A stretch of 18,612 nt of DNA from Pseudobdellovibrionaceae bacterium. Lineage in GTDB: Bacteria; Bdellovibrionota; Bdellovibrionia; Bdellovibrionales; JAMPXM01. How positions within the stretch are numbered: position 1 is the stretch's first letter; the number at the start of each line of letters is the position of its first letter. Position numbers and translations under genes: made by a program. The notes below the pieces were generated by a model, which had not been told where the DNA came from, made no database searches, and saw only the letters and a list, made by a program, of their open reading frames with translations. Shown here in pieces: positions 1 to 8,159 of the stretch. The DNA is taken from positions 1-18,612 of the forward strand of contig CAJYOV010000407.1 in NCBI GenBank assembly GCA_913776405.1, read 5' to 3'.

Positions 1-2
1 CG

Positions 3-2300
3 ACGCCTGCGTTGTTCGAAACACAGGTCAAACCTTTAACGCCTGAATCCCGAAGAGCTGTGATTAAATTCTCTGGGATGCCGCAGAGGCCGAAGCCGCC
101 GACGATGAATCTCTCGCTCGGTTCTTCTTACGGCAACCCGCACATCCTCTACACGGAAGCCATGCAGAATTTGTCGAACGCAGGCACCGTCGTCGTCGCC
201 TCTGGCGGTAACTCCGGCGACAAAGAGTACATCGTCGGCGCTCCAGGCGTTGCCGACGAAGCGATCTCGGTTGCGGCTTCGGTCGATGACATGGATCAAA
301 ACTGGAAGTTCGAAGCGGTTCGTTTCTCGACCCCGACTGAGCCATCGATCGTCGTCGAAGCCATCGAGGGCACGCTCGGTAAGCCGATCGCCGAAATCGG
401 TGACGTCACCGGCCCGCTTGTTTACATCGGACTCGCGGACAAGGACCTCGCACCTGAAGTGAAGGCCGCTGTTCAAGGCAAAGTCGCGTTCATCGACCGC
501 GGTGTGGTCACCTTTGAAGAGAAAATCAAACGCGCGGTTGACGCCGGAGCGATTGGCGTCGTCGTAGCCAACAGTCAAGAAGGTGAGCCTATCGCGATGG
601 GTGGCGAAGGCACGTACGAGATTCCAGCGATTATGATTCGCAAAGAACTCGGCGCGAAATTCAAAGCTGCGCTGCCGACGGGGCCTGTGACGATCGCTTT
701 CAAAACACCGGATAAGATCGAAAAACCTGAGTTGATCGACACGATCACTGGTTTCTCTTCGAAGGGTCCGCGATCGATTGATGCGATGCTGAAGCCCGAA
801 ATCTCAGCCCCTGGTTCGTTGATCATTTCAGCGAAAATGGGTGGCGGCGCTGCGGGCACAGAGATGTCAGGAACATCAATGGCAGCCCCTCATATGGCTG
901 GCGTCATGGCGCTTCTGAAACAAGCGCACCCGACTCTCTCATCGCGTGAACTGAAATCGCTCGCTATGAGCACGGCGAAGACAATGGTCGACGCGAAAAA
1001 AGAAGTTTACCCGCTCAGCCGCCAGGGCGCAGGTCGCATTCAGGTCATGAAAGCGATCGAAGCTAAGGTTGTGACATACCCACAAGCCGTCTCTCTCGGC
1101 GAAGTGACTCTCGCATCGAAAAAACAGATGCGTCGCAAGATTGCGTTCAAGAACATCACGACCGAAACTTTGAAGTTCGACGTGGCACTCGAAAGCGGCA
1201 GCGGCCTTCGCATCTCGGGCCCTAATTCTCTTGAGCTCGCTGCAGGCGAATCAAAAACACTCGCTTTCAGCTTCACGCTCGACGCCTCGTCGCTTGCTGA
1301 AACGTCGAACGAACTGAACGGCATGGTAAAACTGAAGCAAGGCGACGCTGAAGTTTCACGTGTTCCGGTCATCGCGATCGCAAACAAAGTTTCTCAAGTT
1401 GAAGCTCAGTCGCTTCTCGTTCGCTCAACCTCGCAGTGTGACAGTCAAGGTGCCGCCGTCGACCTGACACTCAAAAACAGCGGCGTTCACGCGGGCGATG
1501 TGTTCTTGTTCAACCTGTTAGGCGAAGGTCAGCGTAAAGAAGATACGTACAACGACCCGTTCCTCGAGCGGGGCTGTGATCTCCAAGAAGCTGGTTACCG
1601 CGTGATCCAAAAAGAGGGTCAGGACGTTCTTCAGTTTGCGGTGAAGCTCTATGAGCCTTTAACGACTTGGGACAACTGCGAAGTCTCCGTTTTAATCGAT
1701 TCCGATAAAGACGGCGTCGCCGATCAGGAACTCGTCGGCGCGAAACAAGATCACTTGCAGGGCCTGTCTGAAGACGCGTTCGCGAGCATCTTGTTGGATG
1801 CGCCGAAAGCTCGCGCTCTTCGCAAGAAATTCGAGCAAGATTCCGTAGCGAAGGTTGAAGGCGCGACTGAAAACTATACGGACGCGGTCATGGCTCTTTC
1901 ACCCATGATGGCGCCGAACTCGTCGACGATTGCGATCATTGAGGCACCCGTCTCTGCGTTGAAACTGGCGCCGACTGGTGATCTGCAAATTCGATTAGCG
2001 ACGAGCTATCAAGAGCTCAGCTCAGTGGAGCCAGACGATTATTTGGTGAAAGACCCGAAGGTTTGGTCGCCGGTCAACGTACGCGCGGGTGGCGCATCGT
2101 ATGTTCAGCTTCCTGAAAAAGTCGCTTTGGCCGCTGGTGAAACGAAAACGGTTTCGTTCGCAAAAGGTGCGGGCGCTGAGAGTCTCTTGGTCCTTGCGCC
2201 AATGAACGCGCCAGTCGTCGGCGGCTTGCGCAACGACTTGCAGTCTTCGATTTTGAAGCCGAACTACGAAGTCGATCTTTCGACTGCGGCCTTTCAATAA
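3..2300 (+). CDS. S8 subtilisin-like serine protease with PA insert, 5'-truncated by window edge
   Basis: C-terminal part of a secreted subtilase. Counting from the TTG at 12, the oxyanion-hole Asn lies in SGGNSG (N67), a PA domain spans roughly residues 133-232 ([23 protein letters not shown]), and the catalytic Ser is S289 in GTSMAAPH (codon 876-878). The Asp and His of the triad would lie upstream, outside the window. After residue 350 come beta-rich segments with no firm family match. They include DSDKDGVAD (563-571), which resembles a type-3-repeat or dockerin calcium loop, so the C-terminal half is probably an all-beta extracellular region. The reading frame is open to the window start, so the TTG at 12 is not the true start. 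The first 35 residues or so do not resemble S8 proteins, whereas frame 2 does at 68-103 (see findings), suggesting indels or sequence error at the edge. The gene ends just before a strong terminator and converges with the metallopeptidase operon. Confidence 0.9.
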   Translation, partial: TPALFETQVKPLTPESRRAVIKFSGMPQRPKPPTMNLSLGSSYGNPHILYTEAMQNLSNAGTVVVASGGNSGDKEYIVGAPGVADEAISVAASVDDMDQNWKFEAVRFSTPTEPSIVVEAIEGTLGKPIAEIGDVTGPLVYIGLADKDLAPEVKAAVQGKVAFIDRGVVTFEEKIKRAVDAGAIGVVVANSQEGEPIAMGGEGTYEIPAIMIRKELGAKFKAALPTGPVTIAFKTPDKIEKPELIDTITGFSSKGPRSIDAMLKPEISAPGSLIISAKMGGGAAGTEMSGTSMAAPHMAGVMALLKQAHPTLSSRELKSLAMSTAKTMVDAKKEVYPLSRQGAGRIQVMKAIEAKVVTYPQAVSLGEVTLASKKQMRRKIAFKNITTETLKFDVALESGSGLRISGPNSLELAAGESKTLAFSFTLDASSLAETSNELNGMVKLKQGDAEVSRVPVIAIANKVSQVEAQSLLVRSTSQCDSQGAAVDLTLKNSGVHAGDVFLFNLLGEGQRKEDTYNDPFLERGCDLQEAGYRVIQKEGQDVLQFAVKLYEPLTTWDNCEVSVLIDSDKDGVADQELVGAKQDHLQGLSEDAFASILLDAPKARALRKKFEQDSVAKVEGATENYTDAVMALSPMMAPNSSTIAIIEAPVSALKLAPTGDLQIRLATSYQELSSVEPDDYLVKDPKVWSPVNVRAGGASYVQLPEKVALAAGETKTVSFAKGAGAESLLVLAPMNAPVVGGLRNDLQSSILKPNYEVDLSTAAFQ

Positions 2301-2311
2301 ACTCGAATGAG

Positions 2312-2340
2312 AAAGGGCTGCTCGCGGGCGCGCCCTTTTT
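2312..2340 (+). terminator. Rho-independent terminator of the S8 protease gene
   Basis: A perfect 7-bp stem, AAAGGGC (2312-2318) with GCCCTTT (2332-2338), runs on into a five-T tract. It lies 11 bases after the TAA at 2300 and only 3 bases before the stop codon of the convergent gene, so it may also stop transcription arriving on the minus strand, though the T tract there is weak. Confidence 0.8.
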
Positions 2341-2342
2341 CG

Positions 2343-3323
2343 CTACATCGGCCCGGCCATGCCGGGCCGTGCTACTGCGGTCGCCAACAACTTTTGAACG
2401 CGCTTTTCTGAAACGCCAAGTTCGCGAAGGATCGGCGCCCAATACGCTTTCGGCAAATAGCTCGAATACGTGTTCTGCATGATCGTCTCTTCGCGAGTCG
2501 ACTTCCAAGCCTTGACGTTTTTCAGCTGCGAGCACGTAATCGCCGGGAAAATACCGATTGAATCCGGAGCCGGAGTTCCAAGCTTTTCGCCTGTCACGAG
2601 CTTCGTGTTTTTTGGAATCGAGTCAAGCCACGGAATCTGCGCGTGATGGCGAACGCGCACGTCGTCGCTGTTTCGATAAGGCGGCTGATCGTTAAAAATC
2701 GCGACATTCACCCAGTGGCGATCAATGCAGTAAACTGTTGCCTCTTGCGGGTTCTGGTAAGCGTACTCGTCAGCGAGACCGAAGGTATGCAGCCACTCAT
2801 GAACGCCGACACCTGGAATTGAGCCCGAAAGAATAATCGGGATGTCGCCGCCCGATCCGCCTTGGTTGATACTGTTGTGAACAAAAAGAAGTTGATCCGC
2901 CTGAAACTGCGCTCCGATGCGCGCGATCGCCGCTTTATCACATTCTACTAGTCGATCGATGCTGTAGCCTTTGCGATACTTCGCTTTGTCGGCTTCCGAC
3001 ATCGTGATGCCGTTTTGCTTAGCGTAGTAATCGAGCGACTGAATTTCAGCGTCGTTGTACTTAATGAAGCGGGGCTTACATTCAACCTGAGGCGATCGTT
3101 TATCGAGCTGCTTGATTTCGACTTTGAATTCTGACTCGCTCAACGACGCAAAAGGCTGCATCGTCATGATCTTGTTTTTGATCAGCAGCGATTTTTTTGC
3201 GCCCGGTTCATCAGTGACGATCAAAAGCTTTTTTGCGTGAGCTGAAGGCGCGTTCGCAAGAACGAGGCTCGCGGCGATCAAGGCTGCCACTTTCAAAACT
3301 GGTGTTCTCTTGTTCTGGCTCAC
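2343..3323 (-). CDS. Exported M64-like zinc metallopeptidase (metzincin type)
   Basis: A 326-residue exported protein. Residues 1-30 are a signal peptide with predicted cleavage after AHA. The zinc motif HEWLHTFGLADEY (H175-Y187) fits HExxHxxGxxD with H175, E176, H179 and D185. The LADEY ending is what the IgA-peptidase M64 family shows, and an Ile-Met after the acidic ETIM segment (M282) could be the Met-turn. The protein is short and lacks the N-terminal beta domain seen in many M64 enzymes; the coupled upstream gene may supply it. Cysteines at 82, 128, 199 and 264 suit an exported fold. The start is GTG, overlapping the previous stop as GTGA, so it is probably translated by coupling. It is the last gene of the 4825-2343 operon. 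A metallopeptidase is strongly supported; the exact family is inference and the substrate is unknown. Confidence 0.85.
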   Translation of the reverse strand: MSQNKRTPVLKVAALIAASLVLANAPSAHAKKLLIVTDEPGAKKSLLIKNKIMTMQPFASLSESEFKVEIKQLDKRSPQVECKPRFIKYNDAEIQSLDYYAKQNGITMSEADKAKYRKGYSIDRLVECDKAAIARIGAQFQADQLLFVHNSINQGGSGGDIPIILSGSIPGVGVHEWLHTFGLADEYAYQNPQEATVYCIDRHWVNVAIFNDQPPYRNSDDVRVRHHAQIPWLDSIPKNTKLVTGEKLGTPAPDSIGIFPAITCSQLKNVKAWKSTREETIMQNTYSSYLPKAYWAPILRELGVSEKRVQKLLATAVARPGMAGPM

Positions 3324-3766
3324 TTCAAACCTACTTTTAGTGTCTGAGACTGTTTCAGAGCCGTCAGCGTCTTTAAGCGTGTCGACTGTGAGTAACTACC
3401 GTCAAACGTTCTCAGTTCCATCGTCGTTGCTTCGATCGTCGATTGAGTTCGCGGGACTTTCAAAAGAAACGTTGCCTGCTTCTCGGGAACTGCGCCGCCA
3501 CGCTCATGCGCGTGACCGTCGTTCGCGCTGTGCCCGTAGTCATAAAACAAAACGGTCGGCACGCGAATCTTCGCTTCATAAACCTCGTCGCCATTTTCGT
3601 TCTTCAAGAGAAAGAGCGCGTTAGGTTTACCGGCCTCATGCGAGACGACTGCGTCTTCGCGACAAAGGCCTGCTTTGTTAGCTGCGACTTGCGACTCGAT
3701 CTTTAGGCCCTGCTGACCCAAGAGAGTTGCTGTCACCGCAAAAGTCGTGAAAAATCCGCAAGCCAT
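3320..3766 (-). CDS. Small exported beta-rich protein, unknown function
   Basis: A 148-residue protein of no recognised family. The first 17 residues are hydrophobic (FFTTFAVTATLL) and could be an uncharged signal or anchor segment; an in-frame TAA six codons before the ATG rules out a longer start. The rest looks like alternating strands, for example LFLLKNENGDEVYEAKI, VPTVLFYDYG and ATFLLKVPR, with a His/Gly-rich turn (SANDGHAHERGG). The pattern of a polar turn (GDEVYE), a strand ending in VP, and another strand ending in VPR is reminiscent of the N-terminal beta domain of M64 peptidases, which is inference only. It sits 12 bp after the upstream gene and overlaps the metallopeptidase by 4 bp (GTGA), so it is likely a partner, chaperone or detached domain of that enzyme. 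Confidence 0.7.
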   Translation of the reverse strand: MACGFFTTFAVTATLLGQQGLKIESQVAANKAGLCREDAVVSHEAGKPNALFLLKNENGDEVYEAKIRVPTVLFYDYGHSANDGHAHERGGAVPEKQATFLLKVPRTQSTIEATTMELRTFDGSYSQSTRLKTLTALKQSQTLKVGLK

Positions 3767-3778
3767 CTCGGGTGTACC

Positions 3779-4825
3779 TTACATCTTCAGTGGAAGAATG
3801 AACTCGCGCGTATCAGAATCGCTGTTCAACTCTTGATGGAATCCTGCTTCACACTGAAAGCGTAAGAAGGAGTCCATGCCGGCGAGCGCACCTTTTGTCG
3901 GTGAAGAACCCGATGGTGGAACAGCGCTTGTACTCACGATCGGCATGCCACTCGCTGCGCGGTCGATCTTCGATGAGAACAGCTTGTTGCTGTTGCACGA
4001 CATCATCAAAACCGCTGCCGGCTTTTGCGATGCACTCGCGAGAGCGCTTGTGAGGCGCGTGATGCCAGGGACATTTTTCTCGTACCAAGCGTAGTTCACG
4101 TGCAAGTTTTTAAGCAGTTTTGGCGGATTGAAATCAGGGCCGCCGCCTTTTCTCGAGTGACCGTTATAGACCAAAAGATCCGTACGGCCGACCTGACCGA
4201 AGAACCAAGACGTTGTAGCATCGGACTTCGCCTGTTGAGCCGCGCTCAAGACGCCGACGTTCTGTGCATGAGATGGTGTCTGCGAAGCGTGTCGCATCTC
4301 GATGACCGCGCGTACTTTTTTGCCTTGTGGGTTTTTGATTTTCTTCTCGAAGACACCGCTCGCGATTTCTTTGAAACCGCAGAGCTGAAGACTGCCTTCG
4401 CAACGACGCGTGAAGAGTTCACGATAGAGATCGTCATAAGCAATATCGATTGTCGCGTTCATACCGAAGTCGGCCATCTCGAGTTGGCCAGCCGCGTTTC
4501 GTATTTGAAACGAGAACGGCTCGCCTTCTGAGGCGTCGTAGTAGCCGATTCCGAGCGTAATCTTCATCTCCTGCTTCTTATTCACGTTCGCATAGAAGCG
4601 ATCGCAGCGCGCTTGTTCATCCGACGACCGAGCTGGCGTATTCTTATAAGCAGCTAAGTTTTGGAGGAACGGGATGTAGATGTGGGCATTCCAACCGCGA
4701 GCGAGCTGCTGTGAAGCCGTTGCTTGGGCATGAGCTGTAAATGAAGTTGCCGTTACAGCAACACAAGCGACAGCGCCGAGCAGGCTCGCAACCGATGAAC
4801 GTTTCAAGTTCCCATTAAAAAACAT
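3779..4825 (-). CDS. Exported protein, putative clan CD (caspase/CHAT-like) cysteine hydrolase; paralogue of the gene at 17800
   Basis: A 348-residue protein with a clear signal peptide (cleavage near AHA-QA, residue 33). I do not recognise a named family. The C-terminal half has the order expected for clan CD cysteine peptidases: a hydrophobic strand ending in a His (LLVYNGHSRKGGGPDF, H223), then about 50 residues later a hydrophobic strand ending in a Cys (AVLMMSCNSN, C277). The other four mature cysteines (C74, C142, C149, C325) all have counterparts in the paralogue at 17800-18612, including the pair CxGxxxxCGF, and may form disulfides. The first Gly of the usual HG motif is replaced by Ser (HS). 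First gene of a three-gene operon; the next gene starts 12 bp downstream and the third is a metallopeptidase. SD-like AGAGG lies before the ATG. That the gene is real is certain; the catalytic assignment is inference. Confidence 0.75.
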   Translation of the reverse strand: MFFNGNLKRSSVASLLGAVACVAVTATSFTAHAQATASQQLARGWNAHIYIPFLQNLAAYKNTPARSSDEQARCDRFYANVNKKQEMKITLGIGYYDASEGEPFSFQIRNAAGQLEMADFGMNATIDIAYDDLYRELFTRRCEGSLQLCGFKEIASGVFEKKIKNPQGKKVRAVIEMRHASQTPSHAQNVGVLSAAQQAKSDATTSWFFGQVGRTDLLVYNGHSRKGGGPDFNPPKLLKNLHVNYAWYEKNVPGITRLTSALASASQKPAAVLMMSCNSNKLFSSKIDRAASGMPIVSTSAVPPSGSSPTKGALAGMDSFLRFQCEAGFHQELNSDSDTREFILPLKM

Positions 4826-4876
4826 GCAGCACCTCTGTAGATCAGTTTCGATCTTTCAATCAGGTCGAATCGCGAC

Positions 4877-4885
4877 ATCTTATCA
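4877..4885 (-). promoter_or_regulatory. Possible extended -10 promoter element for the three-gene hydrolase operon
   Basis: Read on the minus strand, TGATAAGAT has the form TGnTAnnAT of an extended -10 element, about 50 bases before the ATG at 4825. No convincing -35 lies 17 bases upstream, so this is a weak call. It is the best candidate in the space between the phosphatase terminator and this operon. Confidence 0.3.
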
Positions 4886-4977
4886 GCGGGCTCGCGATCG
4901 AAAGTGGCGAACTTCGAATCGAGAAATCGGGTGCACAAATCTTTTACGGGTCGGAGATTTCTACAGGGGTGGGTGAC

Positions 4978-5004
4978 AAAAAGAGGCCCGACAGAGGGCC
5001 CTTT
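4978..5004 (-). terminator. Rho-independent terminator after the PP2C phosphatase gene
   Basis: On the minus strand AAAGGGCCC pairs with GGGCCTCTTT (one bulged base) around a six-base loop and continues into a run of Ts. It begins 18 bases after the stop of the phosphatase gene. Confidence 0.8.
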
Positions 5005-5022
5005 GAGCGGCTAAAAACGAAT

Positions 5023-6378
5023 TTAAACGATGTCGAGGATGACGAACGTAAAGTCGTCTTCTTGAACCGGCAGGAACTTAGCTTGATCAAGCTCACGTTC
5101 GATCGAGCGCACGACGTCAGCCGGCTTTTCGGTGCGAGTCGCGCCGAACATCTTCTTTAAGCGACGCTCGCCAAGTTGACGTTCTTGGCCGATCGACATT
5201 TCGATAATGCCGTCGGTGTAGACGAAGAGGCGATCTTTCGGATTCATTTCGACCGATTCGTAATTCAAAGAGAGATCCTCTGAAAGACCGAGCGGGTTTC
5301 CGAGCCCGCCGAGCAGCGTGATCTCCCCGCCTTCGTTCATCAAGAACGGAAATGGCGCACCGGCCGACCACAAGTGAAGAGTCTTGGTTTTCAAATCCAA
5401 TTCGAGAGCGACCATCGTCATGAGGTAACGGCTCTTTGTCGACAGATTCTTCTGAAGATCGAGCAAGTAGTTATTCAGATCTTTTAGGAGATCGGCGGCG
5501 CTCTTATCCGTCTGATGGTTTCTGAGCGCTTTCAGGTAAGAGGCAACCGACGCCGTCATCATGGCGGAGCCCGGGCCGTGGCCGGTGATGTCACCGACGA
5601 AAACAAGAACGCTCTCTTCGCGTTTCACGAAGAACGACCACCAGTCGCCACCGCAGGCGTCGGCCGGTCGATAGTAACCGGCAATCTCAAAGCCAATATC
5701 CTTCACCCAAGTTTCATTCGGAAGGAACATCGTTTGAACCGCAGCGCTCAATTCCTCAAACTCACGCGTGCGAATCGCGAGCGCTTCTTTGCTTTCGCTC
5801 AGGTCGCGGAATAGATTTACGAGTGTCATAAAACAAGCGTACGAAACGCCTAGCACGAGAACGACACCGAAGAAGAACGTGATGGTTTCAGTGTGCGGGC
5901 TTACAAAGACGGTGATCCCCGTCAGCACGATGCAAAGAAGGTAAAAGCCTAACAACGCACGTTGATTCAAGAAGCTTCCACCCAAGCAGAAGATCGTGAT
6001 CAAACCCATCAACAAAAAGTCGCTGGAGACTTCGCTTGCCCAAATGAGCGCAAAAACTTGGGTGACCCAAATGCAGGAGACGCCAATAAAGATCTTGCTG
6101 ATGTGTCGTTTGAAGAACGGATGAATGTATGTAAGAAGGGCCGTACCTAAAAACAAGATCCCGATAAGCCCACGTTGTTCCCAACTCTCTGTCGATGTCG
6201 GTGAAACGAAGTACGCGATGAAGCGCCACGCGGGATAGAAAAGCCCGATCATCAACATGATCATGCGATAGCGCTGAACGACGCGTTCGTTACCTACGAT
6301 CGCTTCATTCGACTTCGGCATGAGCCGCGCTTTCGACAGAGCCGGTCGAAAGAGCGATGGGATTGAGAGATTTCTCAT
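5023..6378 (-). CDS. Membrane-bound SpoIIE/RsbU-family PP2C serine phosphatase
   Basis: A 451-residue protein. Residues 38-190 carry about six transmembrane helices. A short linker with coiled-coil character (192-215) leads to a cytoplasmic PPM/SpoIIE phosphatase domain (about 215-451). The metal-binding acidic residues are visible: D245 in ACGGDWW, D263 in VGDITGHG, D389 in YTDG and the DD pair at 441-442 in the C-terminal EDDFTFVIL. Family members dephosphorylate anti-sigma-factor antagonists (STAS proteins) and link an envelope signal to gene expression. No STAS or HPK anti-sigma gene lies beside it, so the partner is elsewhere. It is a stand-alone gene with its own terminator, and its 69-bp upstream gap is shared with the divergent glycosyltransferase gene. 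An AGGA element 8 bases before the ATG supports this start. The signal sensed is unknown. Confidence 0.92.
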   Translation of the reverse strand: MRNLSIPSLFRPALSKARLMPKSNEAIVGNERVVQRYRMIMLMIGLFYPAWRFIAYFVSPTSTESWEQRGLIGILFLGTALLTYIHPFFKRHISKIFIGVSCIWVTQVFALIWASEVSSDFLLMGLITIFCLGGSFLNQRALLGFYLLCIVLTGITVFVSPHTETITFFFGVVLVLGVSYACFMTLVNLFRDLSESKEALAIRTREFEELSAAVQTMFLPNETWVKDIGFEIAGYYRPADACGGDWWSFFVKREESVLVFVGDITGHGPGSAMMTASVASYLKALRNHQTDKSAADLLKDLNNYLLDLQKNLSTKSRYLMTMVALELDLKTKTLHLWSAGAPFPFLMNEGGEITLLGGLGNPLGLSEDLSLNYESVEMNPKDRLFVYTDGIIEMSIGQERQLGERRLKKMFGATRTEKPADVVRSIERELDQAKFLPVQEDDFTFVILDIV

Positions 6379-6447
6379 CGCTCTATCCTAGGTGAATAAA
6401 TATTTTCGTAACAGTCCGGTTGTCTTTGTGACTGAAGACTTCTAAAA

Positions 6448-7587
6448 ATGAGATCAATGACTCTAATGCAGCTTTGCTTGTCTCGATCTTGGGGTGGGCT
6501 CGAAATGTCAGCCCTCCGTTTTGCCCAAGTCCTTGAACCCCATGGACACACCTCGGTCTGCGTCACGGTTCAGGCATCACCACTCGAAGATGCCTGCAAA
6601 AAGGCATCGGTTCCCGTGACTACGGTTGCAAAGCCCTCGCGACTCTGGCCCTTCGGCGCAATCCTGCGACTCCGTCGTGCGCTGATCGAGAACAAGATCG
6701 ATCTCGTGTTTGTTCATCACCTGAAAGACTTGAGTTTTCTAATTCCCGCCTTAATCGGTCTTAAGAAAATCAAGTTGATTGGCCTATCGCACGTTCTCGT
6801 CAAACGCTCGAAGAAGGACATCTTCCATCGATTTCTCTATTCGTTTCTCGATCGCATGATCGTCTTTACCGAAATTCAAAGAGAGCTTTCACTCCCGGTG
6901 CTGCCGGTTCCTCCAGCTGCGTATGCCGTGATTCCTGGTTTTGTCGACACACGCGTCTTTACCCCTCGCAACCGCGACCTCGACCTCCGTCGCAGTTGGG
7001 GCGTTCAAGAAAGCGATATCGTACTAGGCACAATCGGTCGATTAGACGAACAAAAAGGCCAAGCCGAATTTCTGCAGGCACTCGCCCAGATTCGGTCGGA
7101 AGCACCCGATCTCAAATGGAAAGCCGTAATGATCGGTGCCGTAACTGCTGGCGAAGATAAAAAGGGGTACGCGACTTACGTTCAAGAGCTGCTGACGGAA
7201 CTCAAGCTCGAAGATCGCGTACGCATGATCGGTTTTTTACCAGATCCTTCGAGAGCAATGGCGTCCCTCGATGTCTTCGTTCTCCCCTCTTACAAAGAAA
7301 CATTTGGTCTCGTCATCCTTGAAGCGATGGCAAGTCGCGTGGTGCCTGTCGTGACGGACGCCGGCGGCCCGCCGGAGATCATCGGGCACGCTGGCGTCAA
7401 GGTTCTTCCGAAAGATGCGAACTCTCTCGCTCACGGACTGACTCAAATTCTTCGCCACCCGCAGATGTTAGATCAATTGTCAGCAAGCGCGCTCGAGCGC
7501 GCTGAATCCGTGTTCAGCCGTGAAACTGTCGGCGCGAACCTTGATCGGCTTGTGCGTCACACAGTGCTTACAGAAAGTCAGTCATGA
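6448..7587 (+). CDS. GT4-family glycosyltransferase
   Basis: A 379-residue GT-B retaining glycosyltransferase of family 4. The N-terminal lobe starts with a strand and glycine-rich loop (LMQLCLSRSWGGLEMSALR). The C-terminal nucleotide-sugar lobe has the linker motif GTIGRLDEQKG (about 194-204) and the EX7E motif (E284, E292 in KETFGLVILEAMA), followed by VVTDAGGPPEII. No signal peptide, so it probably acts on the inner face of the inner membrane on lipid-linked sugars, as in LPS-core or exopolysaccharide synthesis; the substrate cannot be read from sequence. The start at 6448 has a poor SD; ATG 6457 (protein beginning MTLMQL) is preceded by GAG at better spacing and is an alternative. The stop overlaps the start of the PAP2 gene as ATGA, so the two are co-translated. 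Confidence 0.92.
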   Translation: MRSMTLMQLCLSRSWGGLEMSALRFAQVLEPHGHTSVCVTVQASPLEDACKKASVPVTTVAKPSRLWPFGAILRLRRALIENKIDLVFVHHLKDLSFLIPALIGLKKIKLIGLSHVLVKRSKKDIFHRFLYSFLDRMIVFTEIQRELSLPVLPVPPAAYAVIPGFVDTRVFTPRNRDLDLRRSWGVQESDIVLGTIGRLDEQKGQAEFLQALAQIRSEAPDLKWKAVMIGAVTAGEDKKGYATYVQELLTELKLEDRVRMIGFLPDPSRAMASLDVFVLPSYKETFGLVILEAMASRVVPVVTDAGGPPEIIGHAGVKVLPKDANSLAHGLTQILRHPQMLDQLSASALERAESVFSRETVGANLDRLVRHTVLTESQS

Positions 7588-8159
7588 GCTGGTTTCACGA
7601 ACTTGATCGCGCGCTTCTTTTCTTTCTCAATCATCTCAAGCTTCCGTGGGATCTTGACTGGATTCTCGTCACGCTAACCACAGCAAATAATTCGAAGAAT
7701 TTTTTTTGGATCGCGATTCCGCTCGTCCTTGCGGTCTTCGTTTTTTTCTTAAGGAAAAAAGCGCCGCTTGCGATCTTAATGACGGCGATTTTGGCTGCGG
7801 CCGCTGACCAGTTCAACTACCGCATTCTAAAGAGCCTCACGTTTCGCGTGCGGCCGTTCAGTGCGATTCAAGAGGTTGTCCTGAGAGTTCCCTACGGTCC
7901 GAAAAGTTCAAGTTTTCCATCGAACCACGCTACGACCACGATGGCACTTGCCGTTTGGCTCACGTACCTGTTCCCTGCGGGCGCGCCTCTCTTTTACGGG
8001 ATTGCATTCGTCATCGGAATCAGTCGCGTTTACGTCGGCGTTCATTATCCGTCCGACGTTCTTGCTGGCTGGGTCATCGGCGCGCTCTTTGGCACGCTGA
8101 TGGTGTACGCGGGCCGCAAGCTTTTGAAGCTGCGGCCAAATCCTAGAGAAATCGATTAA
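7584..8159 (+). CDS. PAP2-superfamily membrane phosphatase
   Basis: A 191-residue membrane protein with about five hydrophobic segments and the three signature motifs of the PAP2 phosphatase family: KX6RP (K83-P91), PSNH (112-115, in place of the usual PSGH) and SRX5HX3D (S147, R148, H154, D158). These carry the phosphate-binding residues, the acid His and the nucleophile His. Family members cleave lipid phosphates such as undecaprenyl pyrophosphate, phosphatidic acid or phosphatidylglycerol phosphate on the outer side of the inner membrane. Translational coupling with the glycosyltransferase (ATGA overlap) suggests lipid-carrier recycling or lipid modification in the same glycan pathway; this is inference. 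Its last 4 bases overlap the end of the convergent phosphoglycerol transferase gene, so no terminator separates the two. Confidence 0.92.
   Translation: MSWFHELDRALLFFLNHLKLPWDLDWILVTLTTANNSKNFFWIAIPLVLAVFVFFLRKKAPLAILMTAILAAAADQFNYRILKSLTFRVRPFSAIQEVVLRVPYGPKSSSFPSNHATTTMALAVWLTYLFPAGAPLFYGIAFVIGISRVYVGVHYPSDVLAGWVIGALFGTLMVYAGRKLLKLRPNPREID

Noticed and set aside
36..578. Long minus-strand frame inside the S8 protease gene
   Set aside because: Arg/Asp-rich shadow of a real gene, with no domain; the plus-strand frame has unmistakable S8 and PA motifs.
4025..4531. 168-residue plus-strand frame opposite the putative Cys hydrolase gene
   Set aside because: Antisense shadow; the minus strand encodes the signal peptide and the motifs shared with the paralogue.
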